Part shown: positions 7,834 through 14,429 of the stretch, piece after piece
Layout of the letters: each line of letters starts with the position of its first letter
How positions within the stretch are numbered: position 1 is the first letter of the stretch
Source: a virus
Length of the DNA stretch: 34,849 bases
Virus record (IMG/VR): IMGVR_UViG_3300027822_000027
Coordinates: 1 to 34,849 of that record
Reading direction: 5' to 3' (one strand)
Made by a program: the position numbers and the translations under genes
Notes under the pieces: generated by a model
The model's input: only the letters and a program-made list of their open reading frames with translations
Told to the model about the DNA's origin: nothing
Databases searched by the model: none

Positions 7834-8243
7834 GTGTGAATAAAGTGATATTGATTGGTAACTTGGGCATGCAACCCGAAGTGAAGCCATTAAATGAGAG
7901 TAAAAATGTGGCGAATTTGAGGATGGCTACGAGCGAGAAATGGAAAGATAAACAGACTGGAGAGACCAAAGAACGCACCGAATGGCACACGGTTGTATTC
8001 TTTGGCCGAATCGCAGACATCATAGGGAAGTATCTAACCAAAGGCTCTAAAATCTACGTAGAGGGTAGCCTTCGTACTGAAAAGTGGACAGATAAAGAAG
8101 GTAATGAGCGTTATAGCACTAAGATTGTTGGGCAAGTCATGAAAATGCTAGACAGTAAAAAATCCCAAGAACAGCCAGCCTCCCAACAACAACATCCGTT
8201 TAAGGCTGAAAGGGCTGTATTTGAGGATGATATACCATTTTAG
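7830..8243 (+). CDS. ssb: Single-stranded DNA-binding protein
   Basis: 137 residues. The first 110 residues form a classic bacterial SSB OB-fold: MSVNKVILIGNLGMQPEVK, TEWHTVVFFGRIADIIGKYL, KGSKIYVEGSLRTEKWTDKE. A Gln/Pro-rich linker follows, ending in the acidic tip DDIPF, which recruits partner proteins. It coats single-stranded DNA during replication and recombination and probably works with the RecT and YqaJ-type proteins encoded on the opposite strand. The gene is preceded by aaggag and translationally coupled to the small membrane protein before it. Confidence 0.95.
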   Translation: MSVNKVILIGNLGMQPEVKPLNESKNVANLRMATSEKWKDKQTGETKERTEWHTVVFFGRIADIIGKYLTKGSKIYVEGSLRTEKWTDKEGNERYSTKIVGQVMKMLDSKKSQEQPASQQQHPFKAERAVFEDDIPF

Positions 8244-8257
8244 GAGGAAATTAAAAC

Positions 8258-8617
8258 ATGGTGATTTATGAGGATCAAGAATGGTTTGTGCATACGTTTA
8301 ATGTGGGCGAAGAGAAAGCGCTGACCAAGGATAAGCACGGATATTGGAATAACGAGGAGGAGTCAATCGATTATGATATAGGGCTTAAATTTTCAAACAA
8401 AGAAGGATTGGATACGTTTATGGATTTCTGGATGGTTTTTCAGTTTGATTCAAATAAAAAAAGAATCGTGTGCAATCGGTATATAACGTCAGAATTTTTT
8501 TGTGATGGTTGCACAGACGTTTTCCCATTTTTATCAGACGATATGCCAGATTTTGTGGATAAAAAGATAGTGAAAACTGTTAGAAAAATTGTGAAGGATA
8601 ATTGCCTTAGAAAATGA
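8258..8617 (+). CDS. Hypothetical protein, duplicated-pair member A1
   Basis: 119 residues, with ribosome site ggagg before ATG 8258. The start MVIYEDQEWFVHTF resembles the start of the protein at 8885 (MVIYEDENWVIHKM), and their C-terminal parts are also alike (PDFVDKKIVKTVRKIVKD versus PDSLRHIVGIIKDEIEA). So A1 and A2 are paralogues. No known family was recognised. It is acidic, has three clustered Cys near the middle, and no membrane segment. Its stop overlaps the start of gene B1. Confidence 0.6.
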   Translation: MVIYEDQEWFVHTFNVGEEKALTKDKHGYWNNEEESIDYDIGLKFSNKEGLDTFMDFWMVFQFDSNKKRIVCNRYITSEFFCDGCTDVFPFLSDDMPDFVDKKIVKTVRKIVKDNCLRK

Positions 8618-8898
8618 GATTAAAACGAGCAGACTGGACGGAAGAGGATGAAGAGATAGTCGATAAAGGATATCAAATATATGGAGACAGAATTTATGTG
8701 ATTCGTTTTAAAAATAAAAAAGTTGACTGGATAGAACATCATTATTTGATAGAAGAGGCGTATAATGGGGTGTATGGCACGTATAGAGAATATAAAAAAG
8801 GAGACGAAGAGGAGGTAGATAAGGCTATTTCTGTTTTAGAAGAAATGGTTAGAGAAGGCAATTTGCCTAAGGAGTTTATTGAAAATGGTGATTTATGA
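8614..8898 (+). CDS. Hypothetical acidic protein, duplicated-pair member B1
   Basis: 94 residues, start overlapping the stop of the previous gene. The opening MRLKRADWTEEDEEI is nearly repeated at 9153 (MRLKREDWTEEDEDI), marking the two as paralogues at least at the N-terminus. The rest is Glu/Lys-rich and probably helical. The WTEEDE motif recalls the start of Myb/SANT modules, but the rest of that fold is not evident. Function unknown. Confidence 0.55.
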   Translation: MRLKRADWTEEDEEIVDKGYQIYGDRIYVIRFKNKKVDWIEHHYLIEEAYNGVYGTYREYKKGDEEEVDKAISVLEEMVREGNLPKEFIENGDL

Positions 8899-9190
8899 GG
8901 ATGAGAATTGGGTTATTCATAAAATGAAATCCGAGGAAAAAGGAATTATTTTAAAGGCATCCAGTACCGATTACGAGTTAAAATATAGTTCGGATGATTA
9001 TATTTTAATATATGATTCCCAACGTTTTAAATTAAGAAAAATACTGTGTCCTTATATTGAGATTATGCCATCATGGCGCCCACCTGATAAGGCATGGAAG
9101 AGAACCAAGCAGATACCGGATAGCCTAAGACATATCGTAGGGATAATAAAAGATGAGATTGAAGCGAGAAGACTGGACAGAAGAAGATGA
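8885..9190 (+). CDS. Hypothetical protein, duplicated-pair member A2
   Basis: 101 residues from ATG 8885. A TTG at 8879 would add two residues but lies only four bases from the aaggag site at 8869-8874, while the ATG has a 10-base spacing. It is a paralogue of the protein at 8258 by its MVIYED start and C-terminal half. It overlaps B1 by 14 bases and B2 by 38 bases, so the second pair is more compressed than the first. Function unknown. Confidence 0.55.
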   Translation: MVIYEDENWVIHKMKSEEKGIILKASSTDYELKYSSDDYILIYDSQRFKLRKILCPYIEIMPSWRPPDKAWKRTKQIPDSLRHIVGIIKDEIEARRLDRRR

Positions 9191-9416
9191 GGATATAGCA
9201 ACTTTTTGTTTGCTGGAGATGACGCATTATGATGCCTCTGAATGGGTTGGGTATGAAATCATATTCAAGCCCATAAGGAATGCTTTCCCAGACGTTACAG
9301 ATAGACATATTGCCGAGATCGTCTCTCAATTGCATTATGAGAATAAATTAATCGTGCATATCAAGCGAGACAATGTGTTTTTACAAGGAATTGAGAGGAT
9401 AGGAGTGATTAAATGA
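9153..9416 (+). CDS. Hypothetical protein, duplicated-pair member B2
   Basis: 87 residues. It shares the opening MRLKRxDWTEEDExI with the protein at 8614 but then diverges into a winged-helix-like stretch (NAFPDVTDRHIAEIVSQLHY, then ENKLIVHIKRDNVFLQG). This could mean fusion of a common N-terminal tag to a different domain after duplication. The long 38-base overlap with the preceding gene is unusual. DNA binding is possible but unproven. Confidence 0.5.
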   Translation: MRLKREDWTEEDEDIATFCLLEMTHYDASEWVGYEIIFKPIRNAFPDVTDRHIAEIVSQLHYENKLIVHIKRDNVFLQGIERIGVIK

Positions 9417-9781
9417 TTAAGTTATCACAAGAAGAACGTCAAGCCGGGGAGGCCTATTTGGCCGACAATGATCGAAAAGCTAAGTATATTGAGATGTATA
9501 AAAAGATTGAGGCTACTTGGGCTAAAGAATTATGGCATGATGATATGTGGTCATGTGATTATATAGAGTTAATCCATGATGAGCAAATGGAGATAAAAGA
9601 TAATGCTCCTTATTATTATGCTACCAAATATCGAGAGATGGAAAACTTTTTCTTTCCACTCTGTCAGGTTGCCTATTTGTTAGCTAAAAGTTGTGATTTA
9701 GAATATAAAATTCTTGAGAAAGATTACTTGTTGTTTAATCGAAATGTGCATTGGGTGATGAAAGATATTCTGGAGAAATAG
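9413..9781 (+). CDS. Hypothetical protein
   Basis: 122 residues, with a ggag site upstream and a start overlapping the previous stop. It is a soluble, probably all-helical, acidic protein (QEERQAGEAYLADNDRKAKY, EMYKKIEATWAKELWHDDMW). No family recognised. It belongs to the chain of tightly packed small genes between the SSB and replication genes, which in phages are usually early host-interaction or replication accessory proteins. Confidence 0.5.
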   Translation: MIKLSQEERQAGEAYLADNDRKAKYIEMYKKIEATWAKELWHDDMWSCDYIELIHDEQMEIKDNAPYYYATKYREMENFFFPLCQVAYLLAKSCDLEYKILEKDYLLFNRNVHWVMKDILEK

Positions 9782-9782
9782 T

Positions 9783-9935
9783 ATGAAAAAATTAATGAGT
9801 GAGTTAAGTTTTGTCGACCAAATGAGTGTATTGGCAGACGGTAAATGGCTTGATGATGATGGCGATGTGATCGAATATGGCTACGATCTGATTTATTCTG
9901 ATAAAGATAAATATAGAGAGGCCAAAGAAAAGTAA
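9783..9935 (+). CDS. Small acidic hypothetical protein
   Basis: 50 residues from ATG 9783 (MKKLMSELSFVDQMSVLADG, then KWLDDDGDVIEYGYDLIY). The stretch FVDQMSVLADGKWLDDDG is compact and acidic. The ribosome site is weak (ggag within the end of the upstream gene). It is accepted because it fills the gap in frame with the neighbours' spacing. Confidence 0.4.
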   Translation: MKKLMSELSFVDQMSVLADGKWLDDDGDVIEYGYDLIYSDKDKYREAKEK

Positions 9936-9950
9936 AGATTATGAGAGAGG

Positions 9951-10295
9951 TTGGATAGATTATATATGAAGAGAGACGATTATTTGCTTAATTTTTATAA
10001 GCAGCTTCAAGTTAAGATAATAGAGTGCCTGAAAGAATGGAAAATGTGGTACAAAAAAACTAATAGATGCAATCAGATTAAATATTCAATGACACTCAAT
10101 CAACTCTATAATAACTATATTAAACACACCTACCCGATGATAAATAAGAACAAATTAAGTATCGTTCTTGATGAGATGGTGGAGAAAAAATTGATTCTTC
10201 GATTTTATCTAAACGTGGCGGATGCTCATTTTAGAGGGTGTCCTTATTATACGGTATTGAAAGGTGAGGAAAAAGTGGGTATTATAGAAGAATGA
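9951..10295 (+). CDS. Hypothetical protein, possible winged-helix
   Basis: Up to 114 residues from TTG 9951, or 109 from ATG 9966. A gagagagg site ends directly at 9950, too close for 9951 and somewhat far for 9966, so the start is open. The middle (SMTLNQLYNNYIKHTYPMIN, then KNKLSIVLDEMVEKKLILRF) looks like a winged-helix domain, with a helix, a recognition helix and a hydrophobic wing. Its stop overlaps the start of the replication gene. A replication or regulatory partner role is inferred from position. Confidence 0.45.
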   Translation: MDRLYMKRDDYLLNFYKQLQVKIIECLKEWKMWYKKTNRCNQIKYSMTLNQLYNNYIKHTYPMINKNKLSIVLDEMVEKKLILRFYLNVADAHFRGCPYYTVLKGEEKVGIIEE

Positions 10296-11011
10296 CTAGT
10301 ACTACATATCCAATTTATAAACGTCCGGCTTGGATGGGGAAACCGCCTGATATGGTGGGATGGGTGTGTGATGCCGCTAAAAAGATCATGGATAAAGGGC
10401 GTAATATGTTTGAAACAAGACGAAAAGATCGGCGTCATGCTATTATGTGTTCAATCCAAGTGTTGGCTAATCGGATGAGCCTTGAATATGATTGCATGGC
10501 AGATATTACAGTGAGACAACTATCGAAGTGGTCAGGTATTGGGTTAAGACGAACCCACAGATCAATCGTTGATTTAGTGAAAGAAGGCTATATTAGCCTG
10601 GTCACGATTGAAAACAATAACTATCATAAGATCGTGAAGATCAAACTTAATCCTTCTCTTTTACTCGCCATTGGCATTCAACAAAAGCATATCCATCAAA
10701 CGAAGTCCTTTAAGCTTAAATCGCTTGAGATGCAGGGGAAAACGCCCTATCAGGCTGAATCTATCCAAGAAGCCCCTAAGCCCATACAAAAACCCCTTAG
10801 CGCTCCTGTTGCTCCTATCGATACGCCAGAGCGTGAAATGTCCGGGCCAGAAAGAATTAGAATGAAAATAGAGATGGCAGTCAAGGAAGCGGCAAGACAA
10901 AAAATACCCACTACGACCATGGCAGAAGCTAAATCTTTTATTGCTAGTTTGGCTAAACAAGGAAAAAATAGAAACGAAAGCAACGCTCGAAAATTATTTT
11001 CCACTGATTGA
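10292..11011 (+). CDS. Probable replication initiator with winged-helix domain
   Basis: 239 residues. Residues of about 45-125 form a basic winged-helix region (RKDRRHAIMCSIQVLANRMS, DITVRQLSKWSGIGLRRTHR, SIVDLVKEGYISLVTIENNN), followed by a flexible Pro/Gln/Lys linker and a helical basic C-terminus. The layout resembles plasmid Rep proteins of the winged-helix type, but I cannot name a family. Context is the stronger argument: directly downstream are four iterons, two perfect DnaA boxes and AT-rich repeats, the usual target of such initiators. An alternative is a phage O-like initiator. The gene is co-translated with the preceding small gene. Confidence 0.55.
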   Translation: MTSTTYPIYKRPAWMGKPPDMVGWVCDAAKKIMDKGRNMFETRRKDRRHAIMCSIQVLANRMSLEYDCMADITVRQLSKWSGIGLRRTHRSIVDLVKEGYISLVTIENNNYHKIVKIKLNPSLLLAIGIQQKHIHQTKSFKLKSLEMQGKTPYQAESIQEAPKPIQKPLSAPVAPIDTPEREMSGPERIRMKIEMAVKEAARQKIPTTTMAEAKSFIASLAKQGKNRNESNARKLFSTD

Positions 11012-11090
11012 GCCAATTTTTTTCGCCTAAAATCAAGAAATTACAAAAAACTTATCTTATATCCTACTAAATACTTCCATTTTAACCTTA

Positions 11091-11121
11091 AGTGGTATGT
11101 GCAGAAAACGCACTAACCACT
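11091..11121. repeat. Inverted repeat after the replication gene
   Basis: AGTGGTATGTGC (11091-11102) and GCACTAACCACT (11110-11121) pair at 10 of 12 positions around a seven-base loop. There is no following U-run. It could stabilise the initiator mRNA or form part of the adjacent origin. Confidence 0.5.
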
Positions 11122-11131
11122 CTCAAAATAA

Positions 11132-11312
11132 TATTAACTGTCATGGTTTATTGAGTTATCCACAGACTTATCCACAATTTGGGTATTTCCGAGACATTTA
11201 GTGTTTTCCACTGGCTATAACTGTCTTGGAAGAATAGCTATAGATGTCATGGAAAGGGTTTATAACTGTCATATATATAATCTAATTATATAATCTAAAT
11301 ATATATATCTAA
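11132..11312. other. Candidate replication origin: iterons, DnaA boxes, AT-rich repeats
   Basis: Two perfect DnaA boxes (TTATCCACA) lie at 11156-11164 and 11168-11176. Four copies of a repeat near AACTGTCATGG start at 11136, 11219, 11242 and 11264. The last three are 23 and 22 bases apart, about two helical turns. Then come three AT-rich repeats of the ATAATCTAA type at 11277, 11290 and 11304, spaced 13-14 bases, as in DNA-unwinding elements. This is the layout of an iteron-controlled theta origin. No gene is visible between 11012 and 11501. Confidence 0.8.
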
Positions 11313-11460
11313 TAAGAGAGAAAATTAATTTTAGTTAGATTGATTTGATTTGGGGCAATGGAGAAGTAGTGGGTTATCGCTTTGGTTATTTGATTAGGGG
11401 TTAGAATAAGCCCGTAGAGAGGCTATCATTGTCTAAGTAAGGTAATGACCTTATAGATAA

Positions 11461-11483
11461 ATAAAAAGCCCCACAGCGTGGCT
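11461..11483 (-). terminator. Terminator at the end of the minus-strand gene block
   Basis: Read on the minus strand, AGCCAC pairs with GTGG(GG)CT around a short loop and is followed by TTTTTAT. It lies 19 bases past the stop of the last minus-strand gene. A short perfect inverted repeat (TAAGGT-AATG-ACCTTA, 11438-11453) follows. Confidence 0.6.
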
Positions 11484-11501
11484 AATACGGCTATAATAAA
11501 C

Positions 11502-11942
11502 TCATGGCGTTTCCTCCTTAAATTGATGGGCTAGATAAAGGTAGCAATCTCGATCAAGTAAAGAGTCTAATAAATTCTTCATTTGTTGATAAGTATCTAA
11601 GCTAGGACATATTCCAATAAACCTATATTCTACGTATTCTTCTTCTAAGTCTTGTAAACTAAGTCTGTAGGTTCTAAAGGCTCCATTGTATGCAAGCCTG
11701 CCTCCGTTTTCTATCTTAAAACCATCAAGCTCTTTCTCTAACACACTGACTAAATAATCAATCCGACATTGCTTAAGTCTCGCCATCATAAACGCTACAT
11801 CGGTTGCGTTATGGACACGGACTTGATACTTTGTCCATTGTTTCGCTATCTCGGTTAGCATGGTCAAGGGGTTGCCATAAGACGTTTCTTTCTTTGTCAG
11901 TGTTTTTTTGATGATAACCAATCTTTCTTTAGTGAAGTTCAT
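11502..11942 (-). CDS. DUF6378-like phage protein
   Basis: 146 residues. The N-terminal half has the pattern YGNPLTMLTEIAKQWTKYQV, then HNATDVAFMMARLKQCRI, which matches small phage proteins with a DUF6378-type domain (a Y-G-x-P start, an aromatic Trp helix, then DVA-x-MM-x-x-LK-x-x-R). The function of that family is not known to me. The C-terminal half (GICPSLDTYQQMKNLLDSLL) is not recognised. It is the last gene of the minus-strand block. Its start overlaps the stop of the preceding small gene. Confidence 0.55.
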   Translation of the reverse strand: MNFTKERLVIIKKTLTKKETSYGNPLTMLTEIAKQWTKYQVRVHNATDVAFMMARLKQCRIDYLVSVLEKELDGFKIENGGRLAYNGAFRTYRLSLQDLEEEYVEYRFIGICPSLDTYQQMKNLLDSLLDRDCYLYLAHQFKEETP

Positions 11943-12073
11943 TGCATTTCCTCCTCTTCAAAATAATCAAACTCTTCATATTTATCCAACATACGATAAT
12001 ATTCGTCTTCTTCTGTCCATGCCCCACTCGTTTCAACCTTCCACGGGCATTTATATTTATTTTTATCAGTCAT
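11939..12073 (-). CDS. Small acidic hypothetical protein
   Basis: 44 residues, very acidic towards the end (MLDKYEEFDYFEEEEMQ). It contains AWTEEDEYY, reminiscent of the DWTEEDE motif shared by the plus-strand proteins at 8614 and 9153. ATGA-type overlaps on both sides argue it is a real translated link in the operon. Confidence 0.5.
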   Translation of the reverse strand: MTDKNKYKCPWKVETSGAWTEEDEYYRMLDKYEEFDYFEEEEMQ

Positions 12074-12432
12074 CTTTCTTCCTCCTGCACTTTTAATATG
12101 AATTTATATTCTATATAAGGGTCCATATCATCAAAACATAGAATCTCCACCCCATCTTCCTCATAATCCTTCATCCGATTATTATGACACCAGTGATCGT
12201 AGTCTTTTTTTAATGCGTCATGTATTTTTCCTTTTCCGTTTTTTTCAGATTTAAATTGTTGATATTTTTCTTTTGTGAGTTTTTGATAATACGATACCCG
12301 TTTTTTTCTTTTTATTAAGCACTGCCAGTTTTTGTCTGGAAGCCACTCTAAAGTCTCCCAATCACTAAGGCCATGTTGCAGCATAAAATTTGCCATTTTT
12401 ATGTCCATTTCTTTTAGTATATCATCTTTCAT
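12070..12432 (-). CDS. Hypothetical protein
   Basis: 120 residues, rich in Lys, Asp and Trp (LSDWETLEWLPDKNWQCLIK, then KKRVSYYQKLTKEKYQQFKS). No family recognised and no membrane segment. Start supported by an AAAGAGG site on the minus strand and the stop/start overlap with the next gene. Part of the early block. Confidence 0.5.
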   Translation of the reverse strand: MKDDILKEMDIKMANFMLQHGLSDWETLEWLPDKNWQCLIKRKKRVSYYQKLTKEKYQQFKSEKNGKGKIHDALKKDYDHWCHNNRMKDYEEDGVEILCFDDMDPYIEYKFILKVQEEER

Positions 12433-12433
12433 A

Positions 12434-12601
12434 TTACCTCTTTCTCCTCTTTTGTTTCTCTTTTCTATCGTCTAAATAATCTTGTATTTTTAACCCAATT
12501 AGCCAGCCGACGATACCGCTAGCTATTACCACAATAATAAACATTATATTATCATTATCGAATATATAATGTTGATAGATACTCATTAAATCCCAATTCA
12601 T
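12434..12601 (-). CDS. Small single-span membrane protein
   Basis: 55 residues from an ATG preceded by GAGGAG. A hydrophobic segment at about 20-37 (MFIIVVIASGIVGWLIGL) is followed by a strongly basic C-terminus (DDRKEKQKRRKR), predicting the tail in the cytoplasm. Function unknown. Confidence 0.55.
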   Translation of the reverse strand: MNWDLMSIYQHYIFDNDNIMFIIVVIASGIVGWLIGLKIQDYLDDRKEKQKRRKR

Positions 12602-12640
12602 TTTTTCTCCTCATTAAACTTTTTTTAATAAAACCTTTCC

Positions 12641-12672
12641 TAATTAAAGTAAACCGCCTTTTCCTTTAATTA
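12641..12672. repeat. Perfect 9-bp inverted repeat between two membrane-protein genes
   Basis: TAATTAAAG (12641-12649) and CTTTAATTA (12664-12672) are exact reverse complements around a 14-base loop. It covers the stop codon of the gene at 12666 and precedes the next gene of the block. It may be an mRNA processing or attenuation hairpin. No U-run follows. Confidence 0.4.
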
Positions 12673-12848
12673 CAGATAACCACCCACCAGCAAGTCGCCA
12701 AGCTTGCGGTTAGAAACAAACATAAACACGTCAACGATGCCTTCTCAAACCATCGCAACTCTTTAGTCCATGAAAGCCAGCTATACCACATCATCATCAA
12801 GCCAAATAGACCAAGAATACCCATAAAAATCGTAAATATATTAAGCAT
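12666..12848 (-). CDS. Small two-span membrane protein
   Basis: 60 residues with two hydrophobic segments: IFTIFMGILGLFGLMMMWYS and ASLTCLCLFLTASLATCWWV, separated by a short charged loop (WTKELRWFEK). Class II holins have this size and topology, but early-strand location argues against a simple lysis role. It could equally be a superinfection-exclusion or membrane-associated protein. It overlaps the next upstream gene by eight bases. Confidence 0.5.
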   Translation of the reverse strand: MLNIFTIFMGILGLFGLMMMWYSWLSWTKELRWFEKASLTCLCLFLTASLATCWWVVICN

Positions 12849-13107
12849 GATGATATCCTTCTGGTGCTGGTATAGGGGATTTTTTCATATAATTTTCTAA
12901 CACATCCTTTATGACTGACAAGGCTTTGTGGGCATCTTTCAATGTTTGGTTATCCAGATACATAACATCCTCTTGATTGATGAGCGTTTTAGTGAAAGTA
13001 GCTATCATCTGGCTAAGACTTAATTCATCTTTGACAAATTGCGTTAGCACTTTATCAGGACACTCGATTGCTTGATAGTACGTCATTAGATCAAATTCTT
13101 TATTCAT
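12841..13107 (-). CDS. Hypothetical helical protein
   Basis: 88 residues, mostly helical by appearance (PDKVLTQFVKDELSLSQMIA, then LKDAHKALSVIKDVLENYM). No family recognised. Overlaps the end of the RecT gene by eight bases, so it is probably translated from the recombination transcript. Confidence 0.5.
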   Translation of the reverse strand: MNKEFDLMTYYQAIECPDKVLTQFVKDELSLSQMIATFTKTLINQEDVMYLDNQTLKDAHKALSVIKDVLENYMKKSPIPAPEGYHHA

Positions 13108-13915
13108 CGTCTAACCCCTCCTCGAAGTCTTCTAATGTTGTGATAGCGTCTGATTCAATTTCCTCCTCTACCGCTTCCTCCTGCGGTATTTGTTCTTCCA
13201 ATGCTATCTCAAATTGTTTCTCTAAACGTTCATCTAAATTAAAGTAGACAGCTTCCATGGTGTGCTTGATTAAACGTCTAATAGCTGTCTTTCTCGCCAT
13301 TTCAGAATAAAATAATATCCAAGGTGAATCATCAGCAGAGTTAGTTGATTTTTTGCGGGCTTGCTGGATTTGTTTGCTTGTCAATCGCTCCGAGATAATA
13401 TCTCCATCTAACATTTTTATCCAAGCTACCGCTCCTTTTATGTTTTTCTCATCAAATTCATCCTCTCTAAGCTCGTCTGCTATATTCTCCTTGGGAACGC
13501 TATCCACTATTGACCACCGCTGATTATCAGTTATCACCATACTTTTTATATATTTTATGGATTTAGTTCTCATTAATAGTTGCTCTAGTCCTCTATAGCC
13601 AATCGTTAGTTTGCATACCTTCTTGTAAGGTATTAAGTACAAGTTATCGCCGCCTGGTCGCATCTTCAGGGATAAAACGACATACTTCCTCAAAGAATCT
13701 TTTAATGACTCTGGTGAACAAGTAGCAAACTTGTATATCTTTTTATCGTCCTTGGTTAAGTATCTGAAGAAATTCCTGCAAGCTTCGAGAAGGTCTGGAT
13801 TAAACTTTTTGTAGTAGTCTGATTCACGTGCAATCATTTTAGTCAGCCCCCTTTCAATCTCTATTATTTTTGATAGATATATATCTGTTGAAGGATAATT
13901 TTCATATTGACTCAT
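13100..13915 (-). CDS. recT: RecT-family single-strand annealing protein
   Basis: 271 residues. RecT signatures are clear: YLIPY at 93-97, IGYRGLE at 105-111, GAVAWIKMLDG at about 161-171, and PWILFYSEMARKTAIRRL at 198-215. The acidic C-terminal 50 residues are typical and may contact SSB. RecT anneals complementary single strands produced by a partner exonuclease, here probably the YqaJ-type enzyme three genes upstream in the same block. Two small genes (98-residue and MORN) separate the pair, which is less common. Confidence 0.92.
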   Translation of the reverse strand: MSQYENYPSTDIYLSKIIEIERGLTKMIARESDYYKKFNPDLLEACRNFFRYLTKDDKKIYKFATCSPESLKDSLRKYVVLSLKMRPGGDNLYLIPYKKVCKLTIGYRGLEQLLMRTKSIKYIKSMVITDNQRWSIVDSVPKENIADELREDEFDEKNIKGAVAWIKMLDGDIISERLTSKQIQQARKKSTNSADDSPWILFYSEMARKTAIRRLIKHTMEAVYFNLDERLEKQFEIALEEQIPQEEAVEEEIESDAITTLEDFEEGLDDE

Positions 13916-14208
13916 GATTTACTCCTTAAATAATAATATGTAAATGAATTTTCTTTGATAACTCCTCTCCTTTTTATTTTTCTAGACTCAAACCGCTTGT
14001 CATAACTCAACATATGATACGTGCTATTGAATAGACACAATAACAGGCGGTCATGTTTTGTTGGCAATTCTGCAGTTTTTATATGAAGTGTTTTTTTTAT
14101 TAAGCTTCTCATTCTTAAGGGTTTTTTTGATTCTAATAATATTTTCTCAAACGCATCGAGTATTTTTTCTGGACATGTAAGATATTTTTGTAATAAGCTT
14201 TTATTCAT
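13912..14208 (-). CDS. Hypothetical protein, possible winged-helix
   Basis: 98 residues, basic at the C-terminus (FESRKIKRRGVIKENSFTYY). The order helix, RMRSLIKKTLHIKTAELPTK, then HDRLLLCLFNSTYHMLSYDK, then a short wing-like end looks like a winged-helix DNA-binding protein, without a named family. Coupled by overlaps to RecT downstream and to the MORN gene upstream. Confidence 0.5.
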   Translation of the reverse strand: MNKSLLQKYLTCPEKILDAFEKILLESKKPLRMRSLIKKTLHIKTAELPTKHDRLLLCLFNSTYHMLSYDKRFESRKIKRRGVIKENSFTYYYLRSKS

Positions 14209-14429
14209 TTCTCCTCCCTATATTGTCCGTCTTTAAACATTCCCTCTTGCCATATGGTTTCCCCATCTTCTCGATATCGTCTACCATACCCATGAGCGTT
14301 GCCTTTTTTAACCCCCCCTTTATATTTTAATGCCCCAGTATCATAGTAAAATATGCCGTGGCCTTGTTTGTCCCCATAATCTCCCTTGTAAACTAATCCC
14401 ATCCTTAAGTGATTTAATTTTTTATTCAT
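14205..14429 (-). CDS. MORN-repeat protein
   Basis: 74 residues made of two to three MORN-type repeats: YKGDYGDKQGHGIFYYDTG, LKYKGGVKKGNAHGYGRRY, then WQEGMFKDGQY. The pattern Y-x-G-x(2)-x-G-x(2)-HG-x-G-x(2)-Y is well kept. MORN repeats occur in eukaryotic and giant-virus proteins, often at membranes, and in bacterial proteins of host-associated species. Known partner or target here: none. A run of seven G bases (14312-14318 as C on the plus strand) lies in the middle. The start overlaps the stop of the exonuclease gene. Confidence 0.75.
   Translation of the reverse strand: MNKKLNHLRMGLVYKGDYGDKQGHGIFYYDTGALKYKGGVKKGNAHGYGRRYREDGETIWQEGMFKDGQYREEK

Noticed and set aside
9063-9335. Long minus-strand frame opposite the duplicated genes
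   Set aside because: It is fully opposite well-supported plus-strand genes with good starts and overlaps, and has no recognisable domain.
11426-11505. Strong ribosome site and ATG (11505, minus) after the DUF6378-like gene, plus a hydrophobic frame beyond
   Set aside because: The ATG frame stops after four codons. The hydrophobic frame has no start and contains the terminator hairpin.
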